This document shows, in pieces, positions 17,409-25,951 of a stretch of 64,000 nt of DNA. The stretch comes from Ferruginibacter sp. HRS2-29 (GTDB lineage Bacteria; Bacteroidota; Bacteroidia; Chitinophagales; Chitinophagaceae), in assembly GCF_024343615.1 (NCBI RefSeq), contig NZ_RJUB01000156.1:124001-188000 (forward strand), written 5' to 3'. A program made the position numbers and the translations under genes. Numbering within the stretch: the stretch's first letter is position 1; each line of letters opens with the position of its first letter. The notes under the pieces are model-generated. The model was not told the DNA's origin and did not search any database. It saw nothing but the letters and a program-made list of their open reading frames with translations.

Positions 17409-17852
17409 ATGACAAAATCATTTTTTCACGCAGGAAATGTAGTGCTGGCAGGCTTTGGCTGTATGGTGATATTTATGAGTTACCTGGTTTACCAATGTAC
17501 ACAGCATCCCAGCTCGATGATCAGCGATCATTATTACGAAAAAGAAATGTTATACCAGCAAACGATCAATGCTACCGGCAACGCATCATCTTATCATTTC
17601 AGCGCAGTAGCACAAAGGGATACATTGCATATCAACATTCCGCAGACGCTTTCCGCAAGTCTCAGCAGTGGTACGGCATACTTGTATTGTGCTTCCGAAA
17701 GTGAGCAGGATAAACAATTCCAGTTGACGCCGGGACAAGCGGATTACAATTTTGACATAAGGTCCCAAAAGAAAAGGCCTTACCTGCTCCGCCTGTCGCT
17801 GAAGAGCGGTGGCAAAGAATATTATAAAGAGTTACCCGTAACCATTCCCTGA
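17409..17852 (+). CDS. fixH: FixH/CcoH family protein
   Basis: 147 residues: short cytoplasmic start, one membrane helix (about 11-29), then a periplasmic beta-rich domain. HHYYEKEM-like segment (DHYYEKEMLYQQTINATGNA, about 39-58) is the family hallmark. FixH/CcoH is a dedicated assembly partner of cbb3 oxidase. Two bases separate it from ccoG, and its stop is directly followed by the next start codon, so the block is a tight operon. Confidence 0.88.
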   Translation: MTKSFFHAGNVVLAGFGCMVIFMSYLVYQCTQHPSSMISDHYYEKEMLYQQTINATGNASSYHFSAVAQRDTLHINIPQTLSASLSSGTAYLYCASESEQDKQFQLTPGQADYNFDIRSQKKRPYLLRLSLKSGGKEYYKELPVTIP

Positions 17853-18536
17853 TTGTCCGTTGTATTTATCATAACAGCATTGGTCATCGGTTTTGGTGGC
17901 AGCCTCCATTGTATTGCTATGTGCGGTCCGCTGGTAATGAGCATGCCTTTTAATTTTGCATCCCGCAAAACAACCGCTGTACTAATTTATATCCTGTTCA
18001 AATCACTGGCGTACGGTTGCCTGGGTATTATTATGGGATATGTTGGCCGTACATTTTCAATTCTTTCGCTGCAATCCACACTCAGCCTGGTAGCGGCCTG
18101 TTGCCTGCTGCTTATGGCGGTAGTGCCAATTGTACACAATAAATTAAAATTACCAAAATGGGTGAGTGCGATCTATGGCAAGGTATTTAACCAGCTGATG
18201 CAAAGCCCGCGCCTGCATTGGTTTGCGTTATTTGGGTTTTTGAATGGATGGCTGCCTTGTGGTACTGTTCTCAGTGCTTTGGCAGTGGCTGCAGTACCCG
18301 CATCACCTGTGGATGGATTTGTGTTCATGTTTCTGTTTGGGATCGCTACTTCGCCGGTACTGGTGAGTATCATCGTTTTTAAAAAGATAATTATGGGAAA
18401 GCGTAAATATATTTTCGCTCACCTATCCCGGATAGCAATGTTGCTGGTGGCGCTGCTGTTGTGCTGGCGCACATTTGTTCCTGTATCTCATGATGGAAAA
18501 CATCCGGTTTATTGCAGCCCCTTCACGAAAGGGTAG
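17853..18536 (+). CDS. TauE/SafE-like membrane protein of the cbb3 operon
   Basis: 227 residues, six hydrophobic helices. Motif GGSLHCIAMCGPLVMSMPF (residues 15-33) and FLNGWLPCGTVLSALAVA (about 128-145), with HC..MCGP and PCG, define the branch of the 'sulfite exporter TauE/SafE' group found with cbb3 operons and thought to help copper import or oxidase maturation. The start is TTG, immediately after the fixH TGA with no gap; no ATG lies before the conserved first helix, so the rare start is well supported. It is the last gene of the oxidase operon. Confidence 0.85.
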   Translation: MSVVFIITALVIGFGGSLHCIAMCGPLVMSMPFNFASRKTTAVLIYILFKSLAYGCLGIIMGYVGRTFSILSLQSTLSLVAACCLLLMAVVPIVHNKLKLPKWVSAIYGKVFNQLMQSPRLHWFALFGFLNGWLPCGTVLSALAVAAVPASPVDGFVFMFLFGIATSPVLVSIIVFKKIIMGKRKYIFAHLSRIAMLLVALLLCWRTFVPVSHDGKHPVYCSPFTKG

Positions 18537-18578
18537 CTGTTAAAATCCTGAGGGAATAAAAATAATATAAGGCTTTTG

Positions 18579-18610
18579 TTTGCATATTAAAAAAACGCCA
18601 TATATCTTTA
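18579..18610 (+). promoter_or_regulatory. Promoter of the four-gene PLD-HNH cluster
   Basis: TTTG (18579-18582), 20 bases, then TATCTTTA (18603-18610), close to the Bacteroidota -33/-7 pattern. It is 21 bases before the ATG at 18631 and separates the cluster from the cbb3 operon, which ends at 18536. Confidence 0.5.
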
Positions 18611-18630
18611 AGTACCTTAATCCTTACACC

Positions 18631-20295
18631 ATGCGAACAAGAACTACCGAAAATGGTATTACCATTAATGCTGTCGTGGGCACATCTGCCGTACTTCTCT
18701 CCTTTGACATCGAAAAAGCAGCAACCAAAGAATTACTTGGTTTCTATATCCGAAAGGAGAATATTTCTTCAGGAGAAGCTTATGATGTAACATCGATCAA
18801 ATATTTCAAGGAAATGGTACCGGAGCCGGAAAAGTATGCACGGTATAACACTAAATTTCATCCCTGGCAATCCTTTCTCTGGGAAGACTTCAGTATAGAG
18901 GATAAAAAAGAATATAAATATATCGTTACCCCAGTATTTGGTAAACCTACCTCGCTGCTATATGGCAAGCCTGCAACCCTGAGCATAAAAATACCTGCAC
19001 GGGAAAAAGGCGAACATGAAGTGCATTTCAACCGTGGCGTTGCCGGTAGCCAGGCCTATGCAAAGGAATTTGGTAACCAGCGCCCTGATGCAATGCCTGC
19101 AGTACAACAAAAAAAAGCATTGAAGTGGCTTTCGAAAGGATTGAAGGAAGCCATGCTGGATTTTATTGCTACGGCAAAAGATGAACGCTGGAAACTGCGG
19201 TGTTGTTTTTATGAATTTATTTTCCCGGAAGTGTTACAAGCACTTAAACGTGCAGCCGAAAATGGCGCGGATGTAAAGATCATCTATGACTCCCGCTCAG
19301 AAAAGGACAAGAATGACAAAGCTATAAAAGCGAACAAGGTTCCCCGTAAGCTGCTTATCCGGAGGGAAGCCGATCCGGATTTTTTGCAACACAATAAGTT
19401 CATGGTACTTATTAATAACGACCAACCACAACACAACCGTGTCTGGTTCGGTTCTACGAACATTACGGAAAAAGCGATCTACGGGCATTGTAATGTAGGG
19501 CATATCTTACGCAATAAAGATGTGGCGGCAAACTATCTGCGCTATTGGGAAGCATTGAAAAAAGATCCGGTTGCTGCGATAATGAAAAAAGAAACCGTAG
19601 CCATACAGGAGGATATTACCGAATTACAAAATGGGATGACCCAATTCTTTAGCCCGAGACCTACAACAAAGGCATTGAAACTATATGCAGGGCTTGTGGG
19701 CGCTTCATCTCAACTTGTTTGCGGGATGTTCCCATTCTCTTTTTATGCAGGACTGAAAGAAGCGATCAAGGCAGAAACTGAGCATCTTAAATATATTATC
19801 ATCGATAAAAAAACAAAGAACACCCTGCTCGAATCCAATGATTATGATAATGTGATCGTGTACGCCGGAGTGCTGGAAGATGAACTGTATGGATGGGCAG
19901 CCGAAACAGATAGCGGCGAACTATTTTACAGTGGGGTGAATTTTATTCATAATAAAGTGATACTGATTGACCCACTTAGCGAAGTACCGATAGTGATCAC
20001 CGGCTCAGCCAATTTTTCCAATAACTCCATCAGTAATAATGACGAGAATACGGTGATCATAAAGGGAAATAAACATGTGGCGGATCTTTATTTTACAGAA
20101 TTTGCCAGAATATTCAACCATTATTCTACAAGGCAGGATACCAAAAAGCTGACGAAAGCAAACGAAGCAAATAATTATAACCCGGCCCATCTCGATAAAA
20201 CAAATAAGTGGACACGTTCCTTTTTTAACCCCAACGGGCTCAAATGTAAGCGCCGGCTTATGTTTTCCGACATGCAGGTAGAAGAAACCAACTGA
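18631..20295 (+). CDS. PLD-superfamily protein with an N-terminal beta-sandwich-like domain
   Basis: 554 residues from the ATG at 18631 (an in-frame TTG at 18580 overlaps the promoter). Residues 1 to about 125 look like a fibronectin-type fold (LSFDIEKAATKELLGFYIRK, YKYIVTPVFG). Two phospholipase D halves follow. The first has H254-N-K256 then FMVLIN, without the usual aspartate five residues after the lysine, and FGSTNITEKA. The second has H440-N-K442-x4-D447 and GSANFSNNSISNNDEN, a complete HKD motif. No signal peptide or membrane helix is seen, so it probably acts in the cytoplasm, on nucleic acid or phospholipid. It is the first gene of a cluster that continues with a metallohydrolase and two HNH proteins. 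Confidence 0.85.
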   Translation: MRTRTTENGITINAVVGTSAVLLSFDIEKAATKELLGFYIRKENISSGEAYDVTSIKYFKEMVPEPEKYARYNTKFHPWQSFLWEDFSIEDKKEYKYIVTPVFGKPTSLLYGKPATLSIKIPAREKGEHEVHFNRGVAGSQAYAKEFGNQRPDAMPAVQQKKALKWLSKGLKEAMLDFIATAKDERWKLRCCFYEFIFPEVLQALKRAAENGADVKIIYDSRSEKDKNDKAIKANKVPRKLLIRREADPDFLQHNKFMVLINNDQPQHNRVWFGSTNITEKAIYGHCNVGHILRNKDVAANYLRYWEALKKDPVAAIMKKETVAIQEDITELQNGMTQFFSPRPTTKALKLYAGLVGASSQLVCGMFPFSFYAGLKEAIKAETEHLKYIIIDKKTKNTLLESNDYDNVIVYAGVLEDELYGWAAETDSGELFYSGVNFIHNKVILIDPLSEVPIVITGSANFSNNSISNNDENTVIIKGNKHVADLYFTEFARIFNHYSTRQDTKKLTKANEANNYNPAHLDKTNKWTRSFFNPNGLKCKRRLMFSDMQVEETN

Positions 20296-20330
20296 TAGTT
20301 CCGGATTTTTTAATTTTTTATCTTCCCGAT

Positions 20331-22106
20331 ATGACTGATCAGAATATTCAAGATGATGAACTGCCGATCATTAATTGCCATACGCATATTTTTACCGGCG
20401 ATCATGTGCCCCCTTTTCTGGCTAAAACTTTTATACCCTGGCCTTTTTATTATCTTTTTCCTGTCAACCTGATTGTCGGCATATTCAGGTTATGGTATAA
20501 CCATATTTATACCTGGCAATTCAAGCCGTGGTATGGAAAACTTAGTAATGCACTTTATAGTTTTAGAATGTTCTTCGTACGAAACGGTTTGTTAAGCATC
20601 CTTAGTTTTTTAATAGGCTCTTATATCAGCGTACAGGTATTTTTTATCCTATTCGATTGGCTTTCTTCGGTAATGCCCGCCGCGGGCGGAATAAAAAATT
20701 CTATTGAAGAGTTGCGGCGCTGGCTTGGCAGCAACTGGAACATTTATGTTCCAGAATCCACCGGCCTGAAGCTTTTAATGATAGTATTATTGCTGTTGTT
20801 TTTCAAACCTGGTCGAAACCTCATCTGGTTCCTGGTAAAAAATATCTGGACTTTTTTAGGGGTGTTGCCTGGTTCCGAGACCAAAAAACTTGCAGGCCGT
20901 TATCTTAATATAGGGCGCTATGCATTTTACCGTCAGCAGGGAAAGGTTTTCGGAAGAATCAAAAGCCAGTATCCTCCCAAAACAAAGTTCATTGTTCTTC
21001 CGATGGATATGGAGTTCATGGGTGCGGGAAGATTAAATAAAGATCATTTATATGCCGAACAGATGCGTATGCTGGCAGCGATCAAAAACAATAAAGAAAA
21101 TTCCAATATTATTTTCCCATTCGTTTTTGCTGATCCCCGCAGGATACAAAAAGAAGGTAAAGCGCATTTTGATTATAGTATTGATACCAACGGAAAGATC
21201 AGGCTGAATGATTGTTTCATCAAACGATTTATCGAAGATGAAAAATTCAGCGGGTTCAAAATATATCCTGCACTGGGTTATTTTCCTTTTGATGAATTAT
21301 TGCTTCCTCTATGGAAATATGCAGCAGACAATGCTTTGCCTGTTTTGACACATTGCATCCGGGGAACCATTTATTATCGCGGCCGTAAGAATAAAGCCTG
21401 GGATAAACACCCGGTATTTACCTGGGCGGCGGGAAATTATGTGCCGATGCCGCTTACAGAGATCAGGAACCGTGACTTCATCAATAATTTTACACATCCG
21501 CTCAATTACCTGTGTTTGCTGGAAGAACAATTGCTCAGGAAACTGGTAGCTGCTGCAAAAGATGACCGTATCCGGCAGATGTTTGGATACAAAGACGCCG
21601 ATACCAGGATGGATGCAGACCTTTCGCACCTGAAATTATGTTTTGGACACTTTGGAGGAGATGATGAATGGGATAAATTCTTTGAATCTGATCGTGATAA
21701 CTATAGCAGCCAGCTGGTAAAATATCCGGAAACCGGCATTTCGTTTATGAAAGATGAAAAGGGCAACCCGGCGCCCGGCAAGCTGGAACAAGTATGGAAA
21801 TATGTAGACTGGTATTCCACCATTTGTAGTATGATGCTGCAATATGATCATGTGTATGCAGACCTGAGCTATATCATTCACAACCCTTCCATAGAACCAC
21901 TGCTAAGGCATACATTGTCTAATAAAAAATTACTTAAAAAAGTTTTATTCGGAACAGATTTTTATGTTGTTAGAAATCATAAAACGGAAAAGCATATGCT
22001 GGCCGATGTGCTGGATTATTTGCCACGGCAGGAATTTGATCAGATAGCAAAAGTAAACCCGCGAAATTTCCTTATCAATAAAACGCATACCACAACGCTA
22101 AAATAA
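20331..22106 (+). CDS. Amidohydrolase-family protein with membrane helices inserted after the first metal motif
   Basis: 591 residues. The opening PIINCHTHIF gives H17-x-H19, the first metal-binding motif of amidohydrolase TIM barrels. An insertion then holds about three hydrophobic helices (36-54, 86-110, 145-175). The barrel resumes near residue 215 (KFIVLPMDMEFMG), with GFKIYPALGYFP (possible bridging lysine), VLTHC, LCFGHFGG and a late FGTDFYVVR aspartate motif. This order matches Amidohydro_2-type metal-dependent hydrolases, but a membrane insertion straight after HxH is unusual. Substrate unknown. The gap from the PLD gene is 35 bases and to the next gene six bases, so it is probably co-transcribed with both. 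Confidence 0.75.
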   Translation: MTDQNIQDDELPIINCHTHIFTGDHVPPFLAKTFIPWPFYYLFPVNLIVGIFRLWYNHIYTWQFKPWYGKLSNALYSFRMFFVRNGLLSILSFLIGSYISVQVFFILFDWLSSVMPAAGGIKNSIEELRRWLGSNWNIYVPESTGLKLLMIVLLLLFFKPGRNLIWFLVKNIWTFLGVLPGSETKKLAGRYLNIGRYAFYRQQGKVFGRIKSQYPPKTKFIVLPMDMEFMGAGRLNKDHLYAEQMRMLAAIKNNKENSNIIFPFVFADPRRIQKEGKAHFDYSIDTNGKIRLNDCFIKRFIEDEKFSGFKIYPALGYFPFDELLLPLWKYAADNALPVLTHCIRGTIYYRGRKNKAWDKHPVFTWAAGNYVPMPLTEIRNRDFINNFTHPLNYLCLLEEQLLRKLVAAAKDDRIRQMFGYKDADTRMDADLSHLKLCFGHFGGDDEWDKFFESDRDNYSSQLVKYPETGISFMKDEKGNPAPGKLEQVWKYVDWYSTICSMMLQYDHVYADLSYIIHNPSIEPLLRHTLSNKKLLKKVLFGTDFYVVRNHKTEKHMLADVLDYLPRQEFDQIAKVNPRNFLINKTHTTTLK

Positions 22107-22112
22107 AGCATA

Positions 22113-24275
22113 ATGATCAGGATAAACAGGAAAGAAGCGCCGTCATTCTTTTTTAGCGAAAGGGTGATGAAAGCAAGGGGTGAAATTTTAAAACATCTGG
22201 AAAACCAGGCACGACAGCAACGGCTTTTTTTTGATGTTACCCTGTTGCAAAGTATCGAACGTGACCTTGCTCACACCTTTAATTACAAATGTGCTTACTG
22301 CGAATCAAAACTGGAAATGTCGGGCAATGGGGATATCAGTCACTTTCGCCCAAAGGGCGGCGCAAGAGGATTAAAAAAAGAAGAGTATGCTCCATTGCAT
22401 TACTCGTGGCTGGCATACAGTTGGGAGAACCTGGTATTGAGCTGCACCACCTGCAACGAGAAATACAAAAGAGATTATTTTCCACTCAGTGATGAGAAAG
22501 ACCGGTGTATGATAGGGGCTACGGGTAGTCTCCTGAACAATGAAGGGGCTTTACTGATTGACCCCTGCCTCGATAACCCTGAAGAACATCTGGAGTTTGA
22601 TGAGGAAAGCGGGTTTGTACGGGAGCTTACTAAAAAAGGAAAAGTGACCATTGAAATCCTTGGCCTTAACCGAAGTGATCTTGTAGAAAAGAGGATGCAG
22701 GCAGCTAAGCATTTTTTAGAAAGGTTGCAATCATTCAGGCAAGAGGCAGGATACAGATTTATGGTAAATGATCCAACCCGGCTACTCGGGTATGTAAATG
22801 AACTTTTTTCAGACAGTCCACCGCAGGAATACAGTGCTGTATTGAGGGTGACATTTAACAGCTGGCATGAAATTAATGGGGACATCTGGAAGAGCGTGCA
22901 TTCAGCAGATACATTTGACTCAGGTAATATTGATTTTAAAAAAAGCGTAAATCCATTAAAACATTTTCCCGAAATATCAACAATCACAGAACAACTGAAA
23001 GAAATCAAACGATTTTCCATCAGATCGATAGAGATCGAAAACTTTAAGTCTATCGAAAAGCTCTCGCTGGAAGTGATGGAACACGATAGTTCAGGAGAAA
23101 AAGAGTCGTGGTTGTTGCTGCTGGGAGACAATGGTATCGGTAAAAGTTCAATCCTGCAAGCTATCACGTTGGCACTGGCCGGAGCAAAGAAGCTGGAAGA
23201 AATGCACCTTGAGGCAGAAGATTATCTCAAAAGAGGCGAAACTTCGGGTAAAGTGATCGTTAGAAGTGATCAGGATAACGAGATAGGTTTATACTTTGAT
23301 GCAAATGGATTTACCTCTTCAATTGCAGAACCTCCTGCATTTATCCTGGCTTATGGGTCTACGCGGTTGCTGCCCAAAGGCAACATTAAGGAACAAGAGC
23401 AGAAGGGTCTTTATCTGAACATCGACAATCTTTTTGATTATAGTATTGCGTTGACAGACCCGGGCAAATGGATGTCGGGTGTTGATCCTGTGGAGTTCAA
23501 TGAGCGGGTCATTCCGGCTTTTTATGATGTGCTGGCGCTGAAAGGAGAAGACAGGATATATCTTGATCAGGGAAATATCAAGATAAAACAATATGGCGAT
23601 GATCACGAACTTGAAAATAGCAGTGATGGCTATAAAGCAGTTGTAGCAATGGTTGCAGATATGATGAAAACACTTTCGGCAGACTCTGCCAGTTATCATA
23701 ATTCCTATGGGATTGTGTTGATTGATGAGATTGGAACACATCTGCACCCAAGGTGGCGGTTGAAAATTGTAAATGCATTGAGAAAGGCCTTTCCCAAATT
23801 ACAGTTTATTGTTACCACACATGAGCCATTGTGCCTGCGTGGCCTGGCCCATGGCGAAGTGAATGTGCTGATGCGGGATGCTCAAAACCAGGTTCGGGTG
23901 TTAAATAAGTCGGTGTTGCCAGACCATAGCCTGATGAGGATAGAAGAACTGCTGACATCAGATCTGTTTGGATTGATAAATGTGATGGATGAAGCAACAG
24001 AAAAAAAGTACGAAGAATATTATGCTTTACTCAGTAAAACAGAAGAAGATAAAACGGAGGAAGATAAAATAATGATCGATGATTTTTCTGCTTCACTTGC
24101 TGAAAAAGAATTGTTGGGCACTTCTCCGGTAGTGCAGGGTATGTTTAAACTTTTTAACCAGGAATATGCACAAAAACTACGTGATGAGGGTTTCAAGACA
24201 AAGGCTGACCTCAAGGAAGAAACGATAAAAACTGTACAGAATATGGTGCAGAATAAAAAAGTCGATTGGTTATGA
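22113..24275 (+). CDS. HNH nuclease fused to AAA (Septu/OLD-like) ATPase
   Basis: 720 residues. The N-terminal HNH domain shows C60-x2-C63, DISHFRPKG (H77), WENLVLSC with N106, and C111-x2-C114-N115, followed by FPLSDE; this is the TIGR02646/PtuB pattern. Residues ~300-610 form an SMC/RecF-type ATPase: IEIENFKSIEKLSL, Walker A GDNGIGKSS (338-346), signature-like SSDGYKAVVAMVADMM (503-518), Walker B IVLIDEIG (534-541) and a switch histidine in TTHEP (H570). In Septu, ATPase (PtuA) and HNH (PtuB) are separate; here they are joined, and a second HNH gene follows, overlapping as ATGA. An antiphage or nucleic-acid-sensing role is inferred. Confidence 0.88.
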   Translation: MIRINRKEAPSFFFSERVMKARGEILKHLENQARQQRLFFDVTLLQSIERDLAHTFNYKCAYCESKLEMSGNGDISHFRPKGGARGLKKEEYAPLHYSWLAYSWENLVLSCTTCNEKYKRDYFPLSDEKDRCMIGATGSLLNNEGALLIDPCLDNPEEHLEFDEESGFVRELTKKGKVTIEILGLNRSDLVEKRMQAAKHFLERLQSFRQEAGYRFMVNDPTRLLGYVNELFSDSPPQEYSAVLRVTFNSWHEINGDIWKSVHSADTFDSGNIDFKKSVNPLKHFPEISTITEQLKEIKRFSIRSIEIENFKSIEKLSLEVMEHDSSGEKESWLLLLGDNGIGKSSILQAITLALAGAKKLEEMHLEAEDYLKRGETSGKVIVRSDQDNEIGLYFDANGFTSSIAEPPAFILAYGSTRLLPKGNIKEQEQKGLYLNIDNLFDYSIALTDPGKWMSGVDPVEFNERVIPAFYDVLALKGEDRIYLDQGNIKIKQYGDDHELENSSDGYKAVVAMVADMMKTLSADSASYHNSYGIVLIDEIGTHLHPRWRLKIVNALRKAFPKLQFIVTTHEPLCLRGLAHGEVNVLMRDAQNQVRVLNKSVLPDHSLMRIEELLTSDLFGLINVMDEATEKKYEEYYALLSKTEEDKTEEDKIMIDDFSASLAEKELLGTSPVVQGMFKLFNQEYAQKLRDEGFKTKADLKEETIKTVQNMVQNKKVDWL

Positions 24276-25102
24276 TACATATAAACAAACCTGCTGCCCC
24301 ACCATGGCTCAACGAACTTGAAGGGAAATGGATAAAGGAGACGAATAAAGCCATAGCACATTATAACGGTAATGCCACCGTAAAAGCGTTTGAATTCAAT
24401 GCTTACAGCGATACAAAATTAAAGGAGGCGCTTAAAGAAGTCTTTTCAAAATGTGCATATTGCGAAAGTATTTATGGGGCTGTATCTGATGGTGATATCG
24501 AGCATTTTCGCCCGAAAGGAAGAGTAATGGAAAAGAAACCCGTAAACCCAGGGTATTATTGGCTTGCAAATGACTGGGATAATTTGTTATTGTCTTGTCA
24601 GCATTGTAACCAAAACAGGCAACATAAACTTTATGACGAAACAGTTCTGAAGAATTACGGTAAGGCGGATCAGTTCCCATTATCCGATGAAAATATGCGG
24701 GTGCATGCACACACGCATCCACTGACGGAAGAGGAAAAACACCGGCTTTTGATAAATCCATGTATAGAGGATCCTGAAAAGCATTTTAAGTATGAAAAAA
24801 AGGAAGGAGTGATTCTATCCGATACGGAAATGGGAAAAAAATCAATCGAAGTATATGCTTTGAAACGCCCGCTTCTTGTACAGCAAAGAAAAAAAATACT
24901 GATCCTGCTTTTTTCACAAATGTCCAGGGTATTGAGGGAGTTGGAGAGACTAAATAAAGAGAACACAACCGGGCAACAGCAAATATTCGATGATGAATTT
25001 GATCAACTTTTGACTTTTGGCGAAAAAGAAGCGCCCTATGCGGGAATGAGCCGGTATTTTATAAAAGAATTTTTGTTGGTAAATAACCTAAAAAAACCCT
25101 GA
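24272..25102 (+). CDS. Stand-alone HNH nuclease of TIGR02646/PtuB type
   Basis: 276 residues from the ATG at 24272, which overlaps the preceding TGA (ATGA); an in-frame TTG at 24266 is a poorer choice. The HNH core is C61-x2-C64, DIEHFRPKG (H78), DWDNLLLSC (N104), C109-x2-C112-N113 and FPLSDE, nearly the same series as in the N-terminus of the upstream fusion protein, so the two probably arose by duplication. A helical C-terminal half (about 165-276) has no recognised motif. It is likely the effector nuclease regulated by the ATPase, as PtuB is by PtuA. It is the last gene of the cluster. Confidence 0.87.
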   Translation: MIHINKPAAPPWLNELEGKWIKETNKAIAHYNGNATVKAFEFNAYSDTKLKEALKEVFSKCAYCESIYGAVSDGDIEHFRPKGRVMEKKPVNPGYYWLANDWDNLLLSCQHCNQNRQHKLYDETVLKNYGKADQFPLSDENMRVHAHTHPLTEEEKHRLLINPCIEDPEKHFKYEKKEGVILSDTEMGKKSIEVYALKRPLLVQQRKKILILLFSQMSRVLRELERLNKENTTGQQQIFDDEFDQLLTFGEKEAPYAGMSRYFIKEFLLVNNLKKP

Positions 25103-25172
25103 AGGTTAAAGCCTTGTTAAGCATTCGTCATGGCAGCTGCAATTAATTATTTACTGTCAATTGATAACACCT

Positions 25173-25180
25173 TAATTTTG
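25173..25180 (+). promoter_or_regulatory. -7 box of the cyclophilin gene
   Basis: TAATTTTG is an exact TAnnTTTG match 20 bases before the ATG at 25200. A clear -33 box is not obvious. It marks a new transcription unit after the HNH cluster. Confidence 0.5.
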
Positions 25181-25199
25181 CTCAACAAAAATTTACATC

Positions 25200-25646
25200 A
25201 TGAGCGAAACAAAACTCACTACAGGATCCATTCAGACAAATAAAGGAACCTTATCATTTGAATTATACGACGATGCGGCGCCGATAGCAGTGGCCAATTT
25301 CAAAAAATTGGCCAGCGAAGGTTATTACGATGGCGTAACCTTTCACCGTGTGATACCAAACTTTATGGTGCAAACCGGCGACCCTACAGGAACCGGTGCA
25401 GGAGGACCAGGCTGGACCATCAAGTGCGAAACTTCCGGAGAGAAACAATATCACGATCGTGGGGTGTTCTCCATGGCACACCGTGGAAAAGATACCGGCG
25501 GCTCACAATTTTTTATCTGCCACAATCGCCAGGGTACACAACATCTCGATGGAGTGCATACCTGCTTTGGAAAAGTGACTGGTGGTATTGAATTTCTTGA
25601 TGAGATAAAGGCGGGTGATAAGATGGAGAAAGTAACCATCGACTAA
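25200..25646 (+). CDS. Cyclophilin-type peptidylprolyl isomerase
   Basis: 148 residues, a compact single-domain cyclophilin without signal peptide, so cytoplasmic. Diagnostic segments are the catalytic [19 protein letters not shown] (arginine at about residue 51), [17 protein letters not shown] and the closing CFGKVTGG. It catalyses cis-trans isomerisation of X-Pro bonds in folding proteins. Single-gene unit with its own -7 box and a hairpin terminator about 100 bases downstream. Confidence 0.95.
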   Translation: MSETKLTTGSIQTNKGTLSFELYDDAAPIAVANFKKLASEGYYDGVTFHRVIPNFMVQTGDPTGTGAGGPGWTIKCETSGEKQYHDRGVFSMAHRGKDTGGSQFFICHNRQGTQHLDGVHTCFGKVTGGIEFLDEIKAGDKMEKVTID

Positions 25647-25855
25647 AGGCAAAGGTTCAAAAGTTTAAAAGTTTAAAAGTTCAAAGGTTCAAAATGTTCC
25701 TTCGGTTTGAAACCATTTTGTTTTTTGAACGTTCATAATCGCTGAGTTAAAAGCTATGCTTCACGCATAGCTTTTTTATTTTCTCCACTTTAGTGTAGAC
25801 GCACCTGCTTTATATCCTTCACAACCTTGAACCTCTTGAACCTTTGAACGCTTTT
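25646..25855. repeat. Intergenic inverted repeats of the GTTCAAA family
   Basis: 25646-25700 holds degenerate tandem units (AAAAGTTTAAAAGTTCAAAGG type). 25821-25855 holds the opposite orientation (CTTGAACC, CTTTGAACG). About 18 of 20 bases pair between 25675-25693 and the facing arm. The hairpin terminator lies between the arms. The remainder up to 25951 shows no gene. Confidence 0.6.
25749..25777 (+). terminator. Intrinsic terminator after the cyclophilin gene
   Basis: Arms AAAAGCTATGC (25749-25759) and GCATAGCTTTT (25765-25775) pair perfectly around a 5-base loop, and the T-run continues to 25777. Confidence 0.75.
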
Positions 25856-25951
25856 CCCTTTAACAAAAACTTACAAACCCTTCTTTAATCTTACCGCAAA
25901 AAATTTCCTCTGAGGTTTTGAACGGCTTTAAAATCCGCTTCCACCATTAAC

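Noticed and set aside
18631-25102. Retron of type I (RT plus Septu-like pair)
   Set aside because: The ATPase and HNH genes fit, but no reverse transcriptase gene or ncRNA is seen in or beside the cluster.
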